From Erodium maritimum (lineage: Eukaryota > Streptophyta > Magnoliopsida > Geraniales > Geraniaceae): DNA of 64,000 bases. The DNA lies in the NCBI GenBank assembly GCA_963921825.1, contig OY997596.1, forward strand, positions 9,801,001 through 9,865,000, written 5' to 3'. Shown here piece after piece: positions 46,893 through 56,142 of this stretch. The position numbers and the translations under genes were made by a program. Below the pieces are notes generated by a model. The model saw only the letters and a program-made list of their open reading frames with translations. It was not told the DNA's origin and ran no database searches. Within the stretch, counting starts at the first letter, position 1. Each line of letters begins with the position of its first letter.

Positions 46893-47398
46893 CAACATGG
46901 CTTGATGCTCGTGTCGTTGGAGGAGGTCGTCGATAGTTGTGTCGGGTGTACATTACGAGTCCGAGTGTTGAGTCTGTTGAAGGAGGTAACGGGTTGTGTG
47001 TCAGTTGAGTACTTGAGTTTGGGGATTGTATTCCCGGTGTTGGGTTTGGTTTTGGTGTGACCGGCATTGTCTGCTAAGTATGCCGTAGTCAGTCTGTTAT
47101 CCGTGGTGGTGAGCGAACGCTCACCCCTAGCTGCTTTTCCTACAGGTACCGGTCGCAGGTTGGACTAGGTGAGATTCTGAAGATTGAAGAGCTAGGAGCG
47201 GGACTCTGGGTTTTACTTTTGAGTCTAGTGACGGATACCTTGTTTTTGTCCACTTGTTGGAACCTATTTCGAGTTGTAAATATTATTTTGTTTAACTAAA
47301 TGGAGATTTTAAAGTGTTTATTCAAAACATGTTTCAATTGTTTTATGTTTTTAAATGTTCGCGTCCCGAGTTCGGTTTACTGAAATTGGGGCGTGACA
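46893..47398 (+). repeat. Gypsy LTR 3' end in plus orientation (inverted relative to G2)
   Basis: From about 46905 it is the reverse complement of 44414-44905. It contains the hairpin GTGAGCGAACGCTCAC (47111-47126) and TTTTCCTACAG, and it ends ATTGGGGCGTGACA at 47398, where copia leader sequence resumes. It forms an inverted-repeat pair of ~490-bp arms with 44414-44905. Confidence 0.8.
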
Positions 47399-47734
47399 GT
47401 CGTGCGCATTAGCGGAGCACCTACATAGTGACGGGCCATAGTTGAAAATTGGTGGACCCGACTAGGATTCTCAGCCTGAGGTTGAGCTAGGGTAACAGAT
47501 AGGGTAAGTCGTGTACATAAGTACATACCCTAGCCAAGAGTCACATTGGATGTGATTGGATGGAGTCCTACCTACATAGCTCGATTAAGTGGTGAGCATT
47601 AGTTCAACTTAATCGAGTGAATCAAGGATCTTGGTTTCAGATTCTAATGGTTTAGAATCGATTGTTGGTGTTTAAGCTTGATCTTCATAAAATTTATTCA
47701 GTTTACTGATTGAATTTTATCTGTTGTAGATCAA
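47399..47734 (+). other. Copia C2 leader, right part
   Basis: It resumes with GTCGTGCGCATTAGCGGAGC, also present at 40049, and runs to the gag start. No gene. The last bases (TCTGTTGTAGATCAA) lead into the ATG at 47735. Confidence 0.7.
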
Positions 47735-50700
47735 ATGGAAAATTCAACGAACATTAATAGTTTGTCATTAAAAACCATTCTTGACAGGGTCAAGCTAAAT
47801 GGGACAAACTATTTGGACTGGTACAGAATTTTGACGATAGACCTCAAGTCTGAACGCAAAGAATATGTCCTTGACAAGGCTGTCTCTGAGACCATATCAG
47901 AGTTACATGAAGTGTCATTAACTACTGAGAAGAATATATCAGGGATCTGGGATCCAAGGATATTCTGATGGTCAACAAGGGAATTGGAAGTGGCAAGGGC
48001 GGGGCCCATGCGCACTTGGCAGGAAAGATGAGACACCTAAGAATGTCTGCTTCTACTGCCAACAACCTGTTCATTGGAACCGGAATTACAGGAAATTCAC
48101 GGCTGATCTGAAGAAGGGCAGTGGGACTGCGCCTTCATCAAATAGCCTGGATGATCTGAAGAAGGGCAGTAGGACTGCGCCTTCATCAAGAAACCTGGAT
48201 GATCTAAGGAAGGGCGGTGGGACCGTGCCTTCATCCGGTATTAACTCTATAGAGCTACATCTCTCTACTTCCAAATATTCATGGGTATTAGATACCAAGA
48301 CTGAATCTCACACATGCACTAATATATGGTGGCTGAAAGTAGGAGAGGTTTGGAAAGCACGAAGTGGACCTCAGAGTTGTGGCAACTGCTGTAGGATCAA
48401 TGAGTCTTGCTTTGCCAAGAGGCCTTGTCTTAGTATTGTATAATGTATATTGCATACCTACTTTTAGTAGGAATATTATATCTGTATCCGTGTTTGACAA
48501 GGAAGGATATAATGTTAATATTGGAAATGGATTTTTCAATGTTTTATGCAATAATATGTTTTATACCAGTACTGACTTGGTTGGAGGATTGTACATATTA
48601 GATATGGGTAACAATGCCTCAAGTTCTATATATTACGTTAATACCAAGAGGTCTAAATCCAACGATTTAAACCGAACTCTGTTATGGCACTGTCATTTGG
48701 GCCGCATAAACAAGAAGCGCCTATCAGCACTTCAGAAGTGCGGTCTTTCAGGTGCATTCGAATTCCATTCGATCGATAGGTGCAAGGTTTGTTTTATGGG
48801 CAAAATGACTAAAGTTCCCTTTATTGATCGCGATGAAAGGGCGGGTGAATTATTGGGGCTGATACACTCGAATGTGTGTAGACCAATAAGTTCACTTGCC
48901 AGGAGGGGTTTTAGCTATTTTATCACATATACTGATTATTACAGTAAATATGGTTATGTCTATTCAGTAAGACATAAGTCTGAAGCTTTTGATAAATTCA
49001 AAGAGTTTAAGACTAAAGTAGAAAACCAGCTCGACAAAGGTATTAAGGCACTTCGATTGGATCGAGGTGGAAAATACTTGACCACATAGTTATTATATCA
49101 TCTAAAAGAGAATGGAATCCTTTTGGAATGGACTCCTCCTGGGACACTGTAGTTGAAAGGTGTAGCCAAACGGAGAAATCGGACATTGTTAGACAATGGT
49201 CTGTTCCATGATTAGTTGGACTGATCTCCCAATCTCTTTCTGGGGTTATGCTCTAGAGACGACCGCATTCATAGTGAATCGGGCTTCGACGAAGGATGTG
49301 GAAGGGACACCATTTTAAAAATGGTATGGGATGATGCCCACTTTGTCCTTCCTAAAGATTTGTGGTTGTGAGGCTTATGTGAAACAATTGGTTTCGACTA
49401 AGCTCGAACCAAGATATGAGATATGCACCTTCGTGTGGTATCCAAAGCAACAAGGGGGTACTACTTCTCCAATCCAAGTGAGAACATGGTGTTCGTCGCT
49501 TGGGGTGGGGTCTTTATGGAAAAGGAGTTTTGTTTCCAAAGACATCATTGGGAGGACTGTGCATCTCGAAGAAATTCAGGATGGTACATATCTGTCTAAA
49601 CCAATTGACAATCCAGTAGAAAGGAGCCAGAGATTGTCGTAGAGTAAGAACCAATTCATGTTACAATTCCGGAAGGTCCAAGGTGATTTGAAAGGATCAA
49701 GCATCCACCTCCAAGATATGGTATTCGGAGGTGACAATGAAGTCATGGTGGATCACGATGATCCAGCCACCTTTCAGGAAGTCGTGGATGATCCCGACTC
49801 CGAGTTATGGTTGGGAGCCATGAGGGAGGAAATGCAATCCATGTTGGACAACCGCGTCTGGGAACTGGTTGATCCCATCAATGGTGTGAGGACCATCGGA
49901 TGCAAATGGATCTTCAAGGTGAAGATGGACATGGACGGCAACCCTCTGACCTACAAAGCTCAACTGGTGGCGAAAGGTTATAGGCAGATCCAATGGATTG
50001 ACTATGAGGAAACCTTATCCCTAGTGGCTATGGTCAAAATCGATCCAAATTCTTCTTGACATAACTGCGTATCATAATTAAGAGATATGGAAAGTGGATG
50101 TCAAAACCGCTTTCCCAAATGGAAATTTGACTGAGTACGTTTGTATGTCTCGGCCCAAAGTTTTTGACGGCCCGGAGTGGGATCCTTCGTTTTGATGAAG
50201 CTGTAATTGGATTTGGCCTAATCAAGAACGAGGATGAATCTTGCGTTTATAAGAAGGCTAGTGGGAGCAAGATTACCTTTCTGGTTCTCATTGAAAACGA
50301 CATCCCAACCTTGCACGAGACTAAAGCTTGGTTGAGGAAGTGTTTTTCAACAAAGGACTTAGGCGATGCTTCTTATATCTTAAGGATTAAGAAATGTAGA
50401 GATCGCACCAAGAGGGTCTTGGATTTAAGTCAGGGAACCTATGTGAACAAGGCATTGAGTAGGTTCTCAATGCTCTATTCAAAGAAAGGACTCTTACCCA
50501 CTAGTCATGGCATTCATCTCAACAAGACTCAGTGTCCTAAGACACCTGATGAGATGAAAAGGATTATGCGAATCCCATGCTCTTGGGGGCGGGATCGATC
50601 ATATATGTCATGACATGTACGAGACCAGACGTCTCGTAAGCCTTATGTTGTACCAGTAGACATCAATCTAACCCGGGGGAAAGATGATGCTGAACTAGTC

Positions 50701-51147
50701 GTCGAAGGATGAGTAGACGCTAGTTTTCGAAGAGAAATCCAGATGACTTTAGAAGTCAGCCAGGATATGTGTTTACGCTGAATGACGGAGCTTTAGCTGG
50801 GAGAGCGTAAAGCAAGATACCATTGTCGAATCTACGACAGAGGCCAAGTACATGGATGCTGCAGAGGCAGCTAAGGAGGCTATGTGGATTTGGAAATTCA
50901 CGGCAGGGTTGGGTGTAATTAAAAACCCATCCAGCCCGGTGAATCCATATTGTGACAGCACAAGGGCCATTCCGCAAGATAAAAGCCCAGATCGCATAAC
51001 AAATCCCAACATGTATTGCGGCGTATCCACCTCATCAGAGAAATACTGAACTGAGGTGAAGTGAAGATAACCTATATTGCAACAGATGATAACATAGCCA
51101 ACCCTTTGACTAAGGCAGTGCGCTGCCTGAACATGTTAGACATGTAA
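47735..51147 (+). pseudogene. gag-pol: Copia C2 gag-pol polyprotein (multiply broken)
   Basis: It starts with a gag N-terminus (NGTNYLDWYR). Most of gag is then missing, followed by a zinc knuckle with its last Cys lost (CFYCQQPVHW). Next come three 54-base repeats, a protease trace (WVLDT with the active-site Gly replaced), a pre-integrase zinc region (LLWHCHLGRINKKRL, CKVCFMGKM), integrase (LIHSNVCRP, where the usual Asp is Asn; RLDRGGKYL), RT (GCKWIFKVKMDMDGN, AQLVAKGY, WKVDVKTAFPNGN, with the YVDD box lost), and RNase H (STTEAKYMDAAEA). The open stretches lie in two different frames (47735, 49331, 49658 and 50852 in one; 48364 and 50164 in another), so at least four frameshifts plus stops separate them. 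No activity is possible. Confidence 0.85.
48104..48237 (+). repeat. 54-bp tandem repeat in copia gag (about 2.5 units)
   Basis: The units begin GATCTGAAGAAGGGCAGT and end in CCTTCATC. They encode DLKKGSGTAPSS-like repeats between the zinc knuckle and the protease. Unit length is a multiple of three. Confidence 0.8.
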
Positions 51148-51187
51148 ATTCGATAGGGACATATTGGAGTTTAGATTGGAACTAGTG

Positions 51188-51199
51188 AAAGTGGGAGAT
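51188..51199 (+). other. Polypurine tract of copia C2
   Basis: AAAGTGGGAGAT immediately precedes the 3' LTR start TGTTAGTC. Confidence 0.8.
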
Positions 51200-52872
51200 T
51201 GTTAGTCTTAGTGCCCATAGTTCAATCATAAATGTCCAAATGTATATATCATCGTTAGCAATAAAATTAAAGCGACTTTATATTACTTATGTGTTGAAGT
51301 AATATATCGATGTGTGCTCTAATCTATGCCCACCATGCGAATAGAACCATAGATCAAGATAGATCACACTCGATGGGTCCCTACTCAACAAAGCTTCACT
51401 AGGAGCGACTAGTATGAAAGATGGCTCTTTATGGCTTACGTTCTGTTAGTCATTGGAATGGGATTCCAGAGGCTGATCATAGATATCATGTGGGACATGA
51501 TATTGGACGACCCGCCCTGAATATGTGCCATAGATTAAGTCATGAACATATTCAGTGTCATAGCTTGTCATGTATCCTTAGACCAAGGAGTCTTTGTGAG
51601 CGCTATGTAGTCAACAACTGAGTTTGACCTGAGCCTAACGTTGTCCGTAATAGGGCTTCCATAACGGCCATGATTGGCTTGGGGACGGGCTACATGAGTG
51701 ACAGGAAAGACGGCTAAGGGATTTATCCCTCATACTAAGGTATGGGAAAGATATCGGTTCTCGGCCGCTTGATTGAGAGTGACTGAAAGAATAGCATGGT
51801 CATGCAAATGATACTGGGTATCATATCTTCAATCATCTCACATATCAAGGAACAGTGATTGAGAATAATATGGATGACGGCTCTATGCCTTATCTCAATC
51901 AGGATATCGGAGATAAAAGGATAATGAAAGGGATGGCAGAAAGGTTAGAATCGACGGGGTCGATTCGTTATGCAATGTCAGTCAATACTAGAGTCTCGTT
52001 AGTCGCCACTTAAATGGGATCAAGTAAAATGGGATTTTACGTTGATTTATTGACATGCATAAACCTAAAGGTCACACCGGAGGATGAAACTCATTGACAC
52101 ATTTATGGAGAATGGCCAAAAGGGAGTTGTCTCAGGACATGACCAAAACTGGGTTTTGGGTCATGTGCCCGTAAGTGAATAGGACTTTACGGATCGAGAC
52201 AAGGGTTGGGGTCTTGGGATTGATCGCGTCGGATAATGTTGGACATTTCCGATATGGAAGGCTTGGAGGCGATGAGCGAATCACGGGACCTCGTTGGAAA
52301 TGGCCACGGGCCATATTCCAAGAGGCCCATGAAAGGCCCATCAACGAAGGTCCATGGAACTAATTAATCAAGTCTTGATTAATTAGTACTAAGTAAGGAA
52401 GACAAGGATTAAGGTGTTGGTGATTCACCACCTAACCCAATCTTGTCTAGCCATACTTTGTCCTATTTACACCTTACTTGACACCATACTTGTCCCATGC
52501 CTTTAGTTGGACAAGTATGGGGTTTGTTATGTTTAAGTCATTTTTTTTCAACATAACAAACACAAGACAAGAATAGGAAACACAACTTCTCTCCCCATTC
52601 CCTTGCAATTACGGGTTTGGCAAGTTCCCACCTCCATTTTTGTGTTCTTGAGTCCTCAAAGAGAAGAACTATGTGGCTTTGATTCCCATGTGGATACGTA
52701 GGCGTCTTGGAGACTCAAGCCAATCATTCGTTAACCGGTGTTCTTGTTTTGGTAAGAAATAGTGCTGAATTTTTCTCTTGTGAATCCATTCTTTGTTAGT
52801 TGTTTCATGGTTTAATCGTCTCTTGGTTTTTCATTGATTTTCCGCTGCGAGTTGGTTCATCGAGACCTAACA
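51200..52872 (+). repeat. 3' LTR of copia C2
   Basis: It starts TGTTAGTCTTAGTGCCCATA and ends CATCGAGACCTAACA. About 16 bases near the end are missing relative to the 5' LTR. It is followed by the AGATC duplication. Confidence 0.9.
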
Positions 52873-52877
52873 AGATC

Positions 52878-53511
52878 CTAATGGACATCAACGTCAATGG
52901 TGATGGTGGGAGGCAAAGCATCGCCTAGGGACCCCTCACAGGGCCAGTCCCTAGAGTATTGGATTTATGTTGTCATTGACCCTCCAAAGACGAAGACGGA
53001 AAAAATAGCAAAGACCCACTCGAATGGCCAGATCAATATTCGAGAGAGGGATTGAGGAAGAAGCGGTGGTGGATGCCTGGGAGGAGGCAGTTTCAGGGAC
53101 GATAGTAACGCCTTCAGAGGTGGCGACGTTAGTAGAGGCCAGGGAGAAGGACGCGCTGGTGGCTTCAACGACGACGAGGGTTGATGGGGAGAGAAAACCT
53201 GATACCTCAGAGGCCCAGGTGAAGGCAAAACCCTAGGAAACAAGTCGCCCGAAACATGAACAAGAGCAAGGTCGTGGTAATCCCGGGAATTCGGTGATCT
53301 AGGGTTCGGAGGGAGAGAGACAGGGTCGTAGCTTGAGGTGGAAGTAACTCAAGGCCGGGAACGCCATAGCAACAAAGAAAAAAGACCAGACCTACACTGG
53401 GAGAGGTGGATACAACGTCGGGGTGAGACACGGTAGGGAGGGGTTGAAACCCTAGGTTTGTCCTCCATTGGAGGCGCAAACACTAGCAGAGTTCCACAAT
53501 ATTAACACATT
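52878..53511 (-). mobile_element. Short LINE, 5' part (other half of 36874-37201)
   Basis: On the minus strand it begins near 53511 with a leader-like sequence containing GGACAAACCTAGGG, followed by a P/S/T-rich open stretch (53243-52965). It continues, after removing copia C2, into 37201-36874. There is no RT. The 14-bp duplication TAACCTGTAAATAG lies at 53512-53525. Confidence 0.65.
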
Positions 53512-53525
53512 TAACCTGTAAATAG

Positions 53526-54430
53526 ACAGTTAAGACGATTGTGGAGGTAAAATTACATGAATAAAATATTAAATGGGTAAAGATTATTTTATGAAAATTA
53601 AATTAAAAAACTTTTTAATTACAGACAAATCCTATCGGTCTTTGTTGTCTCTCATCTCATACTAGCGGCTATGGGTTGCATCTCATAAAGAGACTTGGTT
53701 CGTTAGCCAGGTTGATGTGGGAGACCTAGAAGGTGGCTTCTCAGTAACGATAGGTGTCCCGTGTGCTGTGGGGGATGGCATCGAGCTCGCGGGAGGCTGA
53801 CCTCGCTGGTTCAAAATGGTCTTGGTATAATGCATGGGATAGTGGCGACAACAACAATCAAGGCGGCTAATCCGGAGCGTATGACGGATTCCCAATCGAG
53901 ATGGGACGATGAATTGGCAGGGTAGGACGGTATGATTAGAGTGGCTCCGCTAGTTTTTTCTTGCGAGAGCACCGAGTGCTAGACGGTGGTACCGGACAAA
54001 CACGGAGAATCCTTTCAGCGCACCTCTGGTGAAGATTGGATGGGACTTGATATGACTCTACATGACCAACGGTATGGAACAAGATAAGGGAAGTAGGGCA
54101 AGCGTTTATACCAAAAGAGGGGTAGTAGAAGTCAAATTTCATGTTTTTAAGACGCGCTGCCTAACAAGCAACTTTCCAGCTTTTCCTTCTCATATCTCTT
54201 TGTGATCTGGCCTTCGCGACCCATTTGAGTGGATGACACTTATTTGGAAATGAACTTTATTTCTAAATATAATTGTACCATACTCCTTCAATTTTAATCT
54301 CATTTCTCAATTTTCTCTCTCAAATTCCACCTCCCCGAAAGTTTATTTATCGATAAAAAAAATGTCTGATGACAAACTCAGACGTCGTCTCCATTGACGG
54401 AAGATCAACACGAGCACACAATGGAAGATG
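53526..54430. other. No recognised feature
   Basis: Mixed-composition non-coding sequence between the short LINE and copia C3. Open frames at 53683-54142 show no family. Confidence 0.5.
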
Positions 54431-54810
54431 TGTTGGGTTTTCCCTAGGCCCAATCGGGTTTCAAGCCCAATTGAGTCTTGGACCTAATAATTAAAAGTAT
54501 ATAAAGGGATAATTAGGGTTAAGAGATATAATTTTCAGATTATTCTCTGCAGCCACTTTTTCTGTTCTCTCCCAAACAACCAATAGAAGAATCGTTCTTC
54601 TCCATAGCCATCTCAATCGTTGAAAGCATCAAAGACCGTTACTCGGTGTGGATACACTAGAGGCTTCGTAGTTTTGGGGCTAAATCAATTTTGTTCTTCA
54701 TATCAAGTAAGTAACATTTCGATTTTATCATTGATTCAATTGCAATAGATCGTTTTAGGATCGAATTAATTATTCCACTGTGAACATATGATGTTTGTAT
54801 CGATCCTTCA
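54431..54810 (+). repeat. 5' LTR of copia element C3 (380 bp)
   Basis: It starts TGTTGGGTTTTCCCTAGGCC, carries a TATA box (AAGTATATAAAGGG, ~54497) and ends CGATCCTTCA, directly followed by a primer-binding site. The 3' LTR would lie beyond the window. Its short length and end style suit Ty1/copia, but pol is not visible, so the superfamily is inferred. Confidence 0.75.
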
Positions 54811-54811
54811 A

Positions 54812-54824
54812 TTGGTATCAGAGC
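54812..54824 (+). other. Primer-binding site of C3
   Basis: TTGGTATCAGAGC begins one base after the LTR; initiator-Met type. Confidence 0.85.
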
Positions 54825-55744
54825 GTTGGTTTTTTTTGTATTTAAATCATATGTAAAATTGTTTTATATATAATGAATATGTATATGTATATACATATCA
54901 CCCGTACTGATTTGGAGAATTAGGCAATGAAATTAATTTTGTTTTGCCTCTGTCCGTGAGCATATCAAATGGATGGTGATATACTCTTTGACCATCAATA
55001 TATATATATATATATATATATATATGGATATATACGTATAAGGATATATGTGTATATATACTGAATGTATATGTACAAATATTTTATGACATGTATATGT
55101 CATGAAATATGCTTTAATTTTTTGACATATTGATGACTGTTAAATGTGTTCACGGACATTTAACATAATGTTGGTTAATAACATGTTGTCTATACCGTGT
55201 GTAAATTATTGATATGTGTGGGACATATGCATGTTTATCATACGATGAAAAATTGTATTGAAACTGTTTTAATAACATAAAATTGATTATTTTAAATTAT
55301 TGAGTTTAAATTGATAAAATATGAGATATTTTGTCAACGGCTTTTTCATCCAAGTAGATAAATAATATCAATTTTCGTCTACTAGGAACGACCTGACTAC
55401 CAGAGGACTTGTAGTTCGAAATAATATTTATTTTTGTTTACAAGGAACGACCTAACTACCAGGGGACTTGTAGTTCAAAGATAAATGTTACTTTTCTCTA
55501 TTGCATATGATGCAAGTATAAAACTATATTTTGCTTACAAGGAACGACCTGACTACCAGGGGACTTGTAGTTAAAAATGAAATTTATTTTTGTTTACAAG
55601 GAACGACCTGACTACCAGGGGACTTGTAGTTCAAAGATAAATGTTTTTTCTTCCTCCGTTGTATATGATACAAGTATAAAGTGTATAAATTTTATTTTTG
55701 TTTACAAGGAATGACCTGATTACCAGGGGACTTGTAGTTCAAAG

Positions 55745-55748
<4 letters not shown>
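54825..55748 (+). other. C3 leader, left part, with tandem repeats
   Basis: A TA run lies at 54998-55024. From 55383 to 55745 five copies of AAGGAACGACCTGACTACCA, each followed by GGACTTGTAGTT, alternate with spacers that include TGCATATGATGCAAGTATAA. The same TGCATATGATGCAAGT word occurs at 63785, where the leader resumes. Confidence 0.75.

Positions 55749-55773
<25 letters not shown>
55749..55773. repeat. (TA)n microsatellite
   Basis: TA run in the C3 leader, the apparent target for the inserts that follow. Confidence 0.9.
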
Positions 55774-55781
<8 letters not shown>

Positions 55782-56106
55782 CTATCCAGTAAAAACCACC
55801 CTTATTGTGCAAACTACGAACTCACCAGGTGCTGACACGTGGCGCCCACAGTGCTGATAGTTTGCGCAGCACGGTGCTAATAGTTTGGGACTATTAGCAC
55901 TGTGCGCCCAAACTATTAGCACTCTGCGCGCCACGTGTCAGCGCCTGGTGAGTTCGTAGTTTGCACAATAAGGTGCGGTGTTTTATATATATATTGTCCA
56001 CGTGTCAGCATCTGGTGCGCTCTGTTGACATCACTTTGGGGGGATCGTATGGCTCTCATGGGTTCGTAGTTTACAAAATAAGGGGATGTTTGTACCTGAT
56101 ACCAAT
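55774..56106. mobile_element. (TA)n-flanked short TIR element, copy M5
   Basis: 333 bp, very similar to M1: left end GGGTAGCTATCCAGTA, then CTTATTGTGCAAACTACG; right end TGTACCTGATACCAAT. The internal CACGTGTCAGC and GTGCTAATAGTTTG inverted repeats are kept. TA runs lie on both sides. Confidence 0.75.
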
Positions 56107-56120
56107 TATATATATATATA

Positions 56121-56142
56121 GGGAAGCAATCAGGTGCGAACC
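56121..56142. mobile_element. Left tip of the foldback element (rest at 62385-63647)
   Basis: After a TA run, GGGAAGCAATCAGGTGCGAA matches the reverse of the right tip at 63647 except for a few bases. Gypsy G3 begins right after GAACC (56138-56142), which is repeated at 62385-62389. Confidence 0.65.

Larger units (their letters stand above)
40115..47398 (-). mobile_element. Gypsy element G2, gag-only, rearranged, inside the copia C2 leader
   Basis: Read on the minus strand: LTR (46892 to 44414), primer-binding site, leader, gag (43055 to 41757), purine tract, then the first part of the 3' LTR (41557 to 40115). The missing last 500 bases of an LTR lie at 46893-47398 in the opposite orientation, ending GGGGCGTGACA beside copia sequence. 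Turning 40115-46892 around would put the parts in normal plus-strand order, so an internal inversion with deletions is the simplest explanation. No protease, RT, RNase H or integrase lies between gag and the purine tract. Confidence 0.75.
37202..52872 (+). mobile_element. Copia retrotransposon C2 (15.7 kb including nested gypsy)
   Basis: It has two LTRs of about 1.7 kb (37202-38893 and 51200-52872), both TG...CA, an AGATC duplication on both sides, a primer-binding site, a long leader, a broken gag-pol (47735-51147) and a purine tract. A gypsy element occupies about 40115-47398. Domain order (integrase before RT and RNase H) makes it Ty1/copia. The LTRs differ at only scattered sites, while the protein region is wrecked by stops and frameshifts. 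This suggests it moved using proteins from a relative. Confidence 0.9.
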
